DNA from: CBDESM01 sp965205165
GTDB taxonomy: Bacteria; Chloroflexota; Dehalococcoidia; Bin125
Direction of reading: 5' to 3'
Assembly (NCBI GenBank): GCA_965205165.1
Contig: OZ242037.1
Coordinates: forward strand, 682,001 to 746,000
Length of the DNA: 64,000 nucleotides
In this document: in pieces, positions 1 through 9,100 of the stretch
Layout of the letters: every line of letters starts with the position of its first letter
How positions within the stretch are numbered: position 1 is the first letter of the stretch
Notes under the pieces: model-generated
The model's database searches: none
Told to the model about the DNA's origin: nothing
Seen by the model: only the letters and a program-made list of their open reading frames with translations
Made by a program: the position numbers and the translations under genes

Positions 1-183
1 TTCGGGGGCGACGCCGAGGTTGGCGAGACCGCGCTGGGTCTGGGCGAGGACGGAGTAGTCGCCGCAGCCGGGGCACCAGCGGGCGTCGGCGTCGGAGGCG
101 TAGTCCTTGCGCGCCATGGGGCGGTCGGCGAGCGGGATGAAGGCGCCGTTGTCGAGCGCGTTGGGGGTTTCGGTGAGGACCAT
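1..183 (-). CDS. korB: 2-oxoacid:ferredoxin oxidoreductase, beta subunit (partial, 3' part outside window)
   Basis: Only the first 61 codons are inside the window; the gene starts with ATG at 181-183 and runs off the left edge. The visible N-terminus contains RWCPGCGDYSVL at about residues 36-47. This is the conserved Cys-containing segment of thiamine-diphosphate-binding beta subunits of 2-oxoglutarate/2-oxoacid:ferredoxin oxidoreductases, where the two Cys help bind a [4Fe-4S] cluster. It lies 43 nt downstream of the alpha subunit gene on the same strand, the usual alpha-beta order, so the two form one operon and one enzyme that oxidatively decarboxylates a 2-oxoacid to acyl-CoA with reduced ferredoxin. 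Which 2-oxoacid is used cannot be told from this fragment. Confidence 0.88.
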   Translation of the reverse strand, partial: MVLTETPNALDNGAFIPLADRPMARKDYASDADARWCPGCGDYSVLAQTQRGLANLGVAPE

Positions 184-226
184 GGCTGTCTTCCTGGGCT
201 CCTGCGCTGTTGCGGCTTGGCGGCGG

Positions 227-2098
227 CTACTCGGAGAGGATGCGGCGGATTTCGGCCTCCAGTTCGCGGGCGGGCAGGGGCTGGCCGGTGACCTGGTTGA
301 AGCCTTGCGCGTCGACCAGGTACTTGCCGCGGATCAGCAGGCGCAGCTGGCCGGTGTTGGATTCGGGGATCAGCACCTTGCGGTAGCGGGAGAGGACGTC
401 GCCGAGGTTCTTGGGGAAGGGGTTGAGGTACTGGAGGTGGGCGTGGGCGACGCCGAGGCCGTCGCGCTGGACTTCGTGGACGGCGGTGAAGACGGAGCCG
501 AAGGTGCTGCCCCAGGAGAGGACGAGCAGGTCGCCGGATTCGGGGCCGTCGACTTCGAGTTCGGGGATGAAGTCGGCGATGCGCTCGATTTTGGCGGCGC
601 GGAGGTCGGTCATGCGCTGGTGGTTTTCGGGGGTGTAGGCGACGTCTCCGGAGACGTCGGCTTTTTCGAGGCCGCCGATGCGGTGGGTCATGCCGGCTTC
701 GCCGGGCGGCTGGAAGTGGCGGGCGAGAGTGGCGGGGTCGCGGCGGTAGGGCTGGAAGTCGTCGCGCTGGATGCGGGAGAAGCCGGGGTCGATGGGGTCG
801 AGCTGGGAGACGTCGGGCACGGGCCAGGGCTCGGCGGTGTTGGCGAGGTAGCCGTCGGAGAGGAGGATCACGGGGGTGACGAATTGGAAGGCGAGGCGGA
901 CGGCTTCGAGCACCATGAAGAAGCAGTCGCCGGGGCTCTTGGCGGCGAGCACGCAGAGCGGGGATTCGCCGTTGCGGCCGTAGAGGACTTGGAGCAGGTC
1001 GGTCTGCTCGGTCTTGGTGGGCATGCCGGTGGAGGGCCCGGAGCGCTGGATGTCGAGCACGACGAGGGGGAGTTCGGTCATCACGGCGAGGCCGATCGCC
1101 TCGGACTTGAGGGCGATGCCCGGGCCGCTGGTGCCGGTGACGCCGAGCGCGCCGCCGTAGGCCGCGCCAATGGCGGAACCGACGGCGGAGATTTCGTCCT
1201 CGGCCTGGAAGGTGCGGACGCCGAACTGGCGCAGGTCGGCGAGTTCGACGAGGACGTCGGAGGCGGGGGTGATGGGGTAGGAGCCGTAGAAGAGTTCGAG
1301 TCCGCTGAGGCGGGAGGCGGCGACGAGGCCGAGCGAGAGGGCCTGGTTGCCGGTGATGGTGCGGTACTCGCCGGGCTTGAGCACGGCGGGGGGGACGCGG
1401 ACGGCGGCGTCGGAGGCTTCGACGGTGTCGCCGAAGGCGTAGCCGGCGTGGAGAGCGCGGCGGTTGGCCTCGGCCAAGTTGGGGGAGCGGCCGAACTTGT
1501 CCTCGATCCACTGGAGGGTGGGGCCGAGGTCGCGGTCGTAGAGCCAGTAGACGAGGCCGAGCGCGAAGAAGTTCTTGGTGCGCTCGGCGTGCTGGTTGGA
1601 GAGGCCGAGGTCGCCGACGGCGGCGACGGCGGCGGTGGTGACGGGTGCGCGGATGATGCGGTAGTCGGCGAGCGAGCCGTCTTCGAGCGGGTTGGCGGGG
1701 TAGCCGGCCTTCTTGAGGTTGCCGCTGGTGAAGGCGTCGCTGTTGACGACGAGCAGACCGCCGTGGATCAGGGCGGAGAGGTGGGACTTGAGCGCGGCGG
1801 GGTTCATCGCGACGAGCGTGTCGGGCTGGTCGCCTGGGGTGAAGATCTGGTGCTTGGCGAAGGAGATCTGGAAGGAGCTGACGCCGGCGAGGGAGCCCGC
1901 GGGGGCGCGGATCTCGGCGGGGAAGTCGGGCAGGGTGCTGAAGTCGTTGCCGAAGATGGCGGTGGCGTCGGCGAAGCGGTTGCCGGCGAGCTGCATGCCG
2001 TCGCCGGAGTCGCCGGCGAAGCGGACGGTGACGCGTTCGCGCTCGGCTGGGGCCCGCGAGGGGGACTCGGACGGTGACTCGATCGACGCTTCAGCCAT
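227..2098 (-). CDS. korA: 2-oxoacid:ferredoxin oxidoreductase, fused gamma-alpha subunit
   Basis: The 623-residue protein has the fused gamma-alpha layout of KorA. A gamma domain with SGDGMQ near residue 30 fills roughly the first 190 residues. The pyrimidine-binding alpha domain follows, with YPITPASD near 272, the EDEISAVGSAIGAAYGG stretch near 300 and TSGPG near 323. Length and motif order match the 2-oxoglutarate/2-oxoacid acceptor oxidoreductase family. It acts in the cytoplasm with the beta subunit encoded just downstream to convert a 2-oxoacid and CoA to acyl-CoA, CO2 and reduced ferredoxin. The start ATG at 2096-2098 follows a purine-rich stretch. The first 18 residues are rich in Ser, Pro and Glu and look like an unstructured tail. 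Confidence 0.92.
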   Translation of the reverse strand: MAEASIESPSESPSRAPAERERVTVRFAGDSGDGMQLAGNRFADATAIFGNDFSTLPDFPAEIRAPAGSLAGVSSFQISFAKHQIFTPGDQPDTLVAMNPAALKSHLSALIHGGLLVVNSDAFTSGNLKKAGYPANPLEDGSLADYRIIRAPVTTAAVAAVGDLGLSNQHAERTKNFFALGLVYWLYDRDLGPTLQWIEDKFGRSPNLAEANRRALHAGYAFGDTVEASDAAVRVPPAVLKPGEYRTITGNQALSLGLVAASRLSGLELFYGSYPITPASDVLVELADLRQFGVRTFQAEDEISAVGSAIGAAYGGALGVTGTSGPGIALKSEAIGLAVMTELPLVVLDIQRSGPSTGMPTKTEQTDLLQVLYGRNGESPLCVLAAKSPGDCFFMVLEAVRLAFQFVTPVILLSDGYLANTAEPWPVPDVSQLDPIDPGFSRIQRDDFQPYRRDPATLARHFQPPGEAGMTHRIGGLEKADVSGDVAYTPENHQRMTDLRAAKIERIADFIPELEVDGPESGDLLVLSWGSTFGSVFTAVHEVQRDGLGVAHAHLQYLNPFPKNLGDVLSRYRKVLIPESNTGQLRLLIRGKYLVDAQGFNQVTGQPLPARELEAEIRRILSE

Positions 2099-2328
2099 GG
2101 CTCAGGTTCCTCCGACCGATGACGCGGACCTCGCTTCGCGGACGCGCGCGGAAGGGCGGAGCCCGCGCATTATGTACGCCGCCATGGTAATGGGAGCAGC
2201 CGCATCGAACGCCTCGTCGCCCCGCGCGCGTAGCCGCAGAGCGACACTACGACCAGCGGCGCTGTTCCGCAAGTCCGAACGGGCAATTTTGCCGTGCGGC
2301 ATCGGACGGCTCCGCCCTCCGGCGCGGC

Positions 2329-3936
2329 TCAGCGGCCGGGCGCGACCAGATCGTTCAGGAGCTGGATCATGTCCGCCTGCCGCAGCACGGTCGGCTCGAT
2401 CCGGATGACCGCGCCGCCGAACCAGGCGGCGGCGTCGACGTGCATCCGCTCGACCAGCACCATCGAGGCGGTCGTCAGGAACGATTGCAGCGCCGGCTGG
2501 TCCCAGATCGCGAACTGGACCCGCCCGCCCGCGACGGCGTTGTACATATCGCCGGTGAGGCCGACCACGCCCATGACGATGGGCGTCTCCTCCCGCGCTT
2601 CCTGCACGGCCGAGAACGTCAGCAACGATGAGACCGCCCCGAGCGTCAGCACCGCGCCGACGTCGCCTTGGCCCAGGCGCTCGGCGACCGCCGCCCGCGC
2701 CCGGGCCGGGCCCGAGTCCCCGGCGAACTGGTGGATCGGGAACTCCTCGAGCTCGCCGCCTTCGTAGGCCTCGCCGGCGGCGGCGCAGCGCTCGCGCAGC
2801 GCGATGTTGGCCTCCTCGTGGAGCAGGCAGAGCAGCTTGCCGGTCGCGCCGAGGCGGGTGAACTCCTCGCCGGCCAGTCGGCCGATCGCGGCCTCGTCCA
2901 CGGCGATGTGGACGGCCGAGCCGAGTTCGGCGGCCGATTCGGCGCCGGAGTTGAACGAGACGACCGGGATGCCCGCGGCGTCGGCCTCGGCCAGCGCCTC
3001 GCGGACGCCGTCCGGGGCGGGCAAGGTGGTGGTGATCGCGGCCGCGCCGGCTTCGATGCAGGCGCGGATCGCCGCGGCTTGGTCTTCCGCCATGGTGCGG
3101 GTCTCGGTCGCGCCGTAGGTCAGCAGGGGCACCTCGATGCCGATGTAGGTGCCGGCCCGGGCGGCCGCTTCCCTGGCCACCCACCAGAACTCGTCCAGCC
3201 CGTGGTGGATGAAGCAGTAGGACGCTTCCGGGCCGGGCGGGATCGCCGAGAACAGGGAGCCCTCGAGCCGGATCGGCGCCGCCAAGCGGGCAGCGAGGGC
3301 GGCGCGGCCGGCGATGATCGTGGCCGAGTAGCTCGTCGCGGCGATTCCGCCCGCCGCGTCCCCGGCGGCGATCCGGACCGCCAGATCCGCCGCGAACTGG
3401 TCCCGGTCCGTGCCGTCGACGCGGACGACCGTGCCCTCGTACGTCTCTTCCAGGCCGTCGCAGTAGCGCTGCCGATTCTCGTTGCGCGCGTCGTAGTTGG
3501 CGCAGATGATCGACGCGCCGGGGCCGGCTCCGCCACTGGCGTTGTACGCGGTCAGATTCCGGCCTTCGAACCGGCCGCGCTCCCGGATGTAGGCCTCGAA
3601 CTCGATCTGCGCGGCGCCGCGGCCGTCGTCGACGTCCAGTTCGACCGGCGAGCTGCGCAACACGCGGCCGGGCTCCGAGTCGGCCGGCACTATGCGCAGC
3701 TCGGGCCGGTAGATGCGGCCCCATTCGCCGCTCAGGGTGCGCTGCTGGAGGCCGACGGAGAGGCGGCCGTCCTCCAGCCGCTCGGCCAGCACGCGGACTT
3801 CGGAGGAGCCGGCCGACTCGTGATCGTCGGCGCGGCCGATCCCGCCGGCGAGCGTTCCGATGGCGACGCCGAGCGCCGTCAGGACGAGCGCGCCGAACGC
3901 GAGCGATCTCCGGCCGAGGGTGATTGTCTGCGGCAT
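2329..3936 (-). CDS. Periplasmic sugar-binding-type protein with an N-terminal extra module
   Basis: The 535-residue protein starts with a signal peptide (two Arg, then a hydrophobic stretch to about residue 33). Residues about 45-105 form an extra module with the pattern VLAERLEDGRLSVGLQQ then a GRVLRSSPVEL-like end, which resembles the repeats of the protein at 56906-57847. The rest (about 150-530) is a periplasmic binding protein of the RbsB/Peripla_BP_4 type: repeated beta-alpha segments, AAAITTTLPAPDGVREALAEAD, then GIPVVSFNSG and VGAVLTLG. In this family such proteins deliver sugars or related ligands to an ABC transporter. No permease or ATPase gene is adjacent, so partner and ligand are unknown. 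A divergent promoter region separates it from the SDR gene. Confidence 0.8.
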   Translation of the reverse strand: MPQTITLGRRSLAFGALVLTALGVAIGTLAGGIGRADDHESAGSSEVRVLAERLEDGRLSVGLQQRTLSGEWGRIYRPELRIVPADSEPGRVLRSSPVELDVDDGRGAAQIEFEAYIRERGRFEGRNLTAYNASGGAGPGASIICANYDARNENRQRYCDGLEETYEGTVVRVDGTDRDQFAADLAVRIAAGDAAGGIAATSYSATIIAGRAALAARLAAPIRLEGSLFSAIPPGPEASYCFIHHGLDEFWWVAREAAARAGTYIGIEVPLLTYGATETRTMAEDQAAAIRACIEAGAAAITTTLPAPDGVREALAEADAAGIPVVSFNSGAESAAELGSAVHIAVDEAAIGRLAGEEFTRLGATGKLLCLLHEEANIALRERCAAAGEAYEGGELEEFPIHQFAGDSGPARARAAVAERLGQGDVGAVLTLGAVSSLLTFSAVQEAREETPIVMGVVGLTGDMYNAVAGGRVQFAIWDQPALQSFLTTASMVLVERMHVDAAAWFGGAVIRIEPTVLRQADMIQLLNDLVAPGR

Positions 3937-4040
3937 CGAGGGCCGTCCTTCCGAATCTGCATCGCCGAGCCGAACAGGCCGACGACAGGATACCGCGCCG
4001 CCTATCCTCGCGTCAGCGCGAGGCGCGAGGGAGGCCCGAG
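3937..4040. promoter_or_regulatory. Divergent promoter region between binding protein and SDR genes
   Basis: Both strands carry a TATCCT hexamer in this 104-nt gap. The plus-strand copy (about 4004-4009) lies upstream of the SDR start, and a minus-strand copy near 3993-3998 points to the binding-protein gene. The hexamers match the TAnnnT pattern found before many starts in this window. A GGGAGG ribosome-binding site precedes the ATG at 4041. Confidence 0.5.
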
Positions 4041-4847
4041 ATGAGCGGACAGCTGGAAGGCAAGGCGGCGGTGATCACCGGCGGGGCGAGCGGGATCGGC
4101 GCGGCCTGCGCGGTGCGCTTCGCGCGGGAGGGCGCGGACGTGCTGCTCGCGGACCTGCTGCCGGAGCGGGCGGCGGAGGCGGTCGCCGCGGTCGAGGCGC
4201 TCGGCCGGCGCGCCGTCGCGGTGCAGTGCGACACGACCAGCGAGGAGCAGAACGAGGCGGTCGCGCAGCGCTGCGCCGACGAGTTCGGGCGGCTCGACGT
4301 GGTCGTCGCGGCGGCCGGCGTCTCGCACGCGGACTACGTGAGCGGCGAGCTGCGCGATCCGGATCCGGACCGCACGGCGACCTACGTGGCCAACCAGGAC
4401 GTGGAGCATTGGGAGAAGGTGCTGGCGGTCAACCTGACCGGGGTGATGCTGACCGACCGGGCCTGCGCGCGGCGGATGATCGAGCTGGGCAACGGCGGCG
4501 CGATCATCAACATCGCCAGCATCATGGCCAAATTCCCGATGCCCGGCGCGGCCAACTACTGCGTCTCCAAGGCCGGCGTCTGGATGCTGACCAAGGTGCT
4601 CGCGCAGGAGCTGGCGGGCGAGGGCATCCGCGTCAACGCGATCGGGCCGGGCTTCATCGAGACGCCGATGACGGCGGCGCTGCAGAACGACGAGCTGCTC
4701 AACCAGTGGGTGCTCGGCCTGACCCCGATGCGGCGCTTCGGGCAGCCGGAGGAGATCGCCAAGGCCGCGCTGTTCCTCGCAAGCGGCGAATCGAGCTACG
4801 TGACCGGCGAGATCATCCACCCCGACGGCGGCTGGTTCACCGACTGA
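4041..4847 (+). CDS. Short-chain dehydrogenase/reductase (SDR)
   Basis: The 268-residue protein is a classical SDR: the cofactor-binding motif TGGASGIG lies at about residues 13-20, NIAS near 157 and the catalytic YCVSK near 173-177. The C-terminal half has the family patterns RVNAIGPGFIETPM and the terminal VTGEIIHPDGGWF. Such enzymes oxidise or reduce a hydroxyl/keto group with NAD(P). ATG at 4041 was chosen because it follows a GGGAGG site and gives the standard N-terminus; upstream in-frame sequence is intergenic. An insertion around residues 93-125 (extra charged loop before WEKVLAVNLTG) is longer than usual. The substrate is unknown. The M20 hydrolase begins 43 nt downstream, suggesting co-transcription. 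Confidence 0.88.
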   Translation: MSGQLEGKAAVITGGASGIGAACAVRFAREGADVLLADLLPERAAEAVAAVEALGRRAVAVQCDTTSEEQNEAVAQRCADEFGRLDVVVAAAGVSHADYVSGELRDPDPDRTATYVANQDVEHWEKVLAVNLTGVMLTDRACARRMIELGNGGAIINIASIMAKFPMPGAANYCVSKAGVWMLTKVLAQELAGEGIRVNAIGPGFIETPMTAALQNDELLNQWVLGLTPMRRFGQPEEIAKAALFLASGESSYVTGEIIHPDGGWFTD

Positions 4848-4890
4848 TCGCGCTGATCATGCCGATCGCGCGACTGGGAAGGGCGCAGCG

Positions 4891-6081
4891 ATGACCACGC
4901 CCAAGGAGACGGCGGCCGGGGCGATCCGGGACGCATCGGCGGAGCTGCGCGGGCTCAGCCTCGACATCCACGCGCATCCGGAGGAGAACTACGAGGAGCG
5001 GCACGCGCACGCGGCGCTGACGGCGTTCCTCGAGCGGGCGGGCTGGGAGACGACCCGCTCGGCCTACGGGATCGAGACCGCCTTCGAGGCGGCGTTCGGG
5101 GCGCCGGCCGGCGGCGGGCCGGTCGTGGCGGTGCTCTGCGAGTACGACGCGCTGCCGCAGATCGGGCACGCCTGCGGGCACAACCTGATCGCCGCCTCCG
5201 GGGTGGCGGCCGGGCTGGGCATCGCGGCGGCGCTGCGCGGGCACGGAATCGCCGGTTCGGTGCGGGTGATCGGCTCGCCGGCGGAGGAGGGCGGCGGGGG
5301 CAAGATCAAGCTGATCGAGGCGGGCGCGTTCGAGCGGGTCGATGCGGCGATGATGATCCACCCGGGCACGGCCGACGTGATCGCGCCGACGGTGCTGGCG
5401 ATCGACACCTGCATCGTCGAGTTCCGCGGGCGCAACGCGCACGCGGCGGCGGCGCCCTGGGAGGGCCGCAACGCGCTGGACGCGCTGGTGCACGCCTACA
5501 ACGGGGTCGCCCTGCTGCGCCAGCAGCTGCGCCCGGAGACGCGCATCCACGCCGTCATCCACCACGGCGGCGAGAAGCCCAACATCATCCCCGACCGCGC
5601 CGCGGCCGAGTTCTACGCGCGCGCCAAGCGCGAGCACCTGCTCGACGAGGTGATCGAGCGGGTCGAGGCGGTCTTCCGCGGCGCGGCTGAGGCGACCGGC
5701 ACCGAGGTCGAGATCACCTGGCGCGGCGGGCGCTACAGCGACCTCGCCAGCAACGCGCCGCTGGCCGGGCGCTTCGGGGCGCACTTCGCCGAACTGGGCG
5801 CGCGGGCGCTGGACCTCGAGCACCCCAGCGACGCGGGCTTCGGCAGCACCGACATGGGCAACGTCAGCCACGTCGTGCCCAGCATCCACCCGATGTACCG
5901 GATCGAGGCCGAATCGGGCAACCACACGGCCGGCTTCACGGCCGCCGCCGCGACCGAAGCGGCGCACGAGGCGACGCTCAAGGCCAGCACGGCGATGGCC
6001 GCGACCGCGCTCGACTACTTCTGCAGCGAAGAGCTGCGCTGCGCCGCCCGAACCGCCTTCGAAGCCGACCACGCCCGCTGA
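4891..6081 (+). CDS. M20-family amidohydrolase (AbgB/aminoacylase-like)
   Basis: The 396-residue protein carries the metal-binding pattern of the M20D amidohydrolase group: HAHPEEN near residue 27, GHACGHN near 92 and AEEGGGGK near 131. A dimerisation domain occupies roughly 180-290, with RNAHAAAAPWEGRNA at its start. The family hydrolyses amide bonds of N-acyl or aminobenzoyl-glutamate-type substrates in the cytoplasm using two divalent metals. The precise substrate cannot be read from the sequence. It lies 43 nt downstream of the SDR gene on the same strand and is followed by a strong hairpin terminator, so SDR and hydrolase probably share a transcript. Confidence 0.85.
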   Translation: MTTPKETAAGAIRDASAELRGLSLDIHAHPEENYEERHAHAALTAFLERAGWETTRSAYGIETAFEAAFGAPAGGGPVVAVLCEYDALPQIGHACGHNLIAASGVAAGLGIAAALRGHGIAGSVRVIGSPAEEGGGGKIKLIEAGAFERVDAAMMIHPGTADVIAPTVLAIDTCIVEFRGRNAHAAAAPWEGRNALDALVHAYNGVALLRQQLRPETRIHAVIHHGGEKPNIIPDRAAAEFYARAKREHLLDEVIERVEAVFRGAAEATGTEVEITWRGGRYSDLASNAPLAGRFGAHFAELGARALDLEHPSDAGFGSTDMGNVSHVVPSIHPMYRIEAESGNHTAGFTAAAATEAAHEATLKASTAMAATALDYFCSEELRCAARTAFEADHAR

Positions 6082-6129
6082 CCATCCACTGATCGGCCGC
6101 TGCCCGACCGCTGACGGCCCGCAAACGCG

Positions 6130-6157
6130 GAGAGCCCCCGCCGCGGCGGGGGCTCTC
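6130..6157. terminator. Perfect 28-bp palindromic terminator between convergent genes
   Basis: The sequence is a perfect inverted repeat of 14-bp arms (GAGAGCCCCCGCCG and its complement) without a spaced loop. It lies between the plus-strand M20 hydrolase (stop at 6081) and the minus-strand giant surface protein (stop at 6182), so it can end transcription from both sides. Confidence 0.75.
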
Positions 6158-6181
6158 GGTGCGGACGGCGCTTGCGGCGGG

Positions 6182-9100
6182 CTAGTCGCCGAACCAGACG
6201 GTGTCGTCGGGCAGGATGAAGAACCGCTGCGAGCCGGGCAGCGCGGTGCCATCGGCCTCGCCGTAGCGGATCCACTCGACCCCGTTCCAGAGCCAGACGA
6301 TGCGCGCGTCGGCGGGGGCGTCGGCGTGGCCGAGCAGCTCGTCGGCGGTGGTCACGGCGGCGCCGCGGTAGACGGCCCAGCTGCTGGTGGAGGCTTCGCC
6401 GCTCTGGGTGTTGTACTCGAGCACCGGGCCGGTCTGGACCGCCTCGGCCGCGGCGGCCGCGCGGGTGTCCAGCGGCTCGCTGTCCATCTTGTTGTTGGCG
6501 GTCGCGGTCAGCACGGTGATCCCGTTGCCGACGACGGTCACGCTGGCGCTGGCCTCGCCGTTCTTGGTCTTCGCCCGGCGCTGGCTCACGGCCGGGGTCT
6601 CGGCGTTGCCGTCGTGGTCGACGTCCTCAGCGCCCGGGCTGGTCACCACCGCGCTGGGCGAGCCGCCGCCGGTCGCGGCGGTCTCGAAGACCACCCAAGT
6701 CCCGTCGGCCACGGGGACGCCGGCCTTGTCGACCACGCTCACGGTCGCGGTGAAGGTCTCCGCCAGGCCGGGCAGCGTGCCGGGAACGCTGATGGCCAGC
6801 GTCTCGGCCGGGCCGCCGACGGCGAACGACGCCTCGGTGCGGCTGAGGCCGGTGCCGGTCACCGTCGCGGTGTAGGCGCCGGAGGCGAGCGGCTGGCTGG
6901 CCGTGGCGGTGACCACGATCTCGATGTGGCAGGAGAGCCGCGACTCGTTGGTGCAGGTCACCGCCGCGGTGTGGCTGCCCGAGGGCAGGACCGCGTTGCC
7001 GACGCCGCGCACCGTCGCAGCCGCGTTCTGCGGCATCCGGGCCTTGTTGCCGTTCGCGTCCTGAGCCGTGATCGGAATCCGGATCTTGTCGCGGTCGTCG
7101 TCCGCCGTGGCCGAGGAGTGGACCCGCAGCAGCGTCCCGCCCACGGCCAGCTCCCGGGCCGAGCCCGAGATGGTCAGATCCACGGTCCCGGGGTAGGTGG
7201 CGCCGTCGGTGCCGACGACGGTGGCGCGGATGGAGGCGTTGCCCGGCCTGGTCGGCGCGTTGTAGGCGAGGTCGATCGCGGCGACGACGGACGGGTTGGA
7301 CTTGGCCGCGTCGAACAGCGTCCCCGTCGTGGTCGAGATCGTGCAGCTGGTGGCGTTGGTGCAGCCGTAGCCGCTGAGCGTGCCGCCGCCGACCACGGTG
7401 ACGACGATCGAGGAGACGGCGCTGAGCTGCGAGGCCTGCCCGTTCGCGTTGAACAGGGAGAGGCGGAGGTCGCTGCTGGAGCCGATCCGGATCGGGCTGG
7501 TCGGCACGACGCCGTCCGCGCCGGGCTTGCGGCCGAGCGCGATGCTGCTGAGCTGCTTGATCGATTCGACTTTGAACGGAGCGCTGCCGAACACGTTGAA
7601 GCGTTCGGGGAAGTGGACGTTCATGGCGCGGAAGTAGCTGAAGTTGGGGCCGCCGCTGTGGCTGGAGCCGGGCTCGACGTCGCCGAACCGCGTCCAGATC
7701 GGCAGGTCGCCGGCGGTCACGGAGATGTCGGCGGAGGCGTCCGAGGCGATGCTCACCGACGGCGCGTTGCCGCTCGCATCGGTGATGTAGCAGATGCGGC
7801 CGGTGTCGCCCTCGTTGCCCGTGCGCGAGGCTTCGCTGACGCACTTGTAGTACGTGTACGTCGTCCGGTCCAAGCGCAGCCGCCGGCCGCCGGTGTCGGC
7901 CCAGACGGCCGGCCCGGTCAGCTGCAGATAGGTGTTCCACATGCTGACCGGCAAGGGTTCCGGCGCCGCGTCGGTGATCAGGGCGACCGTCGGGTTGGGG
8001 TCGACCCCGGTGTAGCCGGTGATCTCGTAGAACAGCCGGGTCGGGCTCCAGACGCGGTACGAATCAGCGCCGCTCGCCGCAGCCGGCACCTTGTAGCCGA
8101 TTGCGACCTTGGTCGTCTGCGAGGGCGCCAGCGTGTCGTCGGCGTCTTCCGGCAGCCAGGCGACGATGCTCGCGCCGGGGCTGGCCGCGGCGCCCTTGGC
8201 GACGTAGCTGAAGTTGCTGGTGGTGGTGCCGTCGGCCAAGGTCAGGACACCGGTGATGGTGACGTCCTGCGCGGTCGCGTGCTCGAACTCCAGGCGCGCC
8301 GGCCAGTAGGGCGCGGTGTCGGCGATGTCGGCGACGGTGGTGACGGGGTCGGTGACGGGGCCGCCGCGGAGCGCGGCCTGCTTGAGGTCGTTGCGGGTGA
8401 GAGTGAGCGTGCAGGCCGAGCTGCCGGCGGTGCAGCTCTTGTCGGTGCCCAGCAGCGAGAGGCGGCCGCCGCCGGCCGGCACGGTCAGCGCGACCGCCGC
8501 GTTGGCGCTCACCGTCGCGTAGGTCGCGCCCTTGATCGAGCCGGGGCCGGTCGGCGAGGTGAGGCCGCCCCAGAACTCGGGGATGCCGCGGTTGCGGCGG
8601 TGGCCGATCAGCAGTACCAGCGAATCTTCGCGGCTGCGGCTGCCCAGCTCGGCGACCACATCCGATTCATCCCAGGAACTGCCGCCGTTGCCCGTGTCGG
8701 TGTTGTCCGTCGCCGCGGCGACGGTGATCGGGAGCGTGTCGCGGGCGACCAGCGATTCATCGACGTTGGCCGTGGAGTCGTCGTCCTCGCCCTTGTGGTA
8801 GCTGAGCGTGATCGTGACCACCGTGCCGGCGGCGGCGGTGGGGAAGAAGTTGACGCCCTTGCCGCCCCAATAGGAACCGCCGTTGTAGCGGTACTCGCAG
8901 GTGGCGAGCCCCTCGACGGTGCGGGCGCGGGGCACGTTGCCGAGCGCGCTGGTGTGCTCCGGCTCGTTCGACGGGCCGATCGGGCAGAGCGAGCTGATCG
9001 CCACCACGCCGCCGCCGGGAACGGGAGCGGGGGGAGTGCCGGCCTCGACCGTGGCTTGGACTCGGACGCGATCGAAGATCGCGCCGTGCTTGGCGGCGTC

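Noticed and set aside
107..2077. Plus-strand open frame opposite the 2-oxoacid oxidoreductase alpha subunit
   Set aside because: Low-complexity Gly/Ala/Glu/Val sequence antisense to a well-recognised enzyme.
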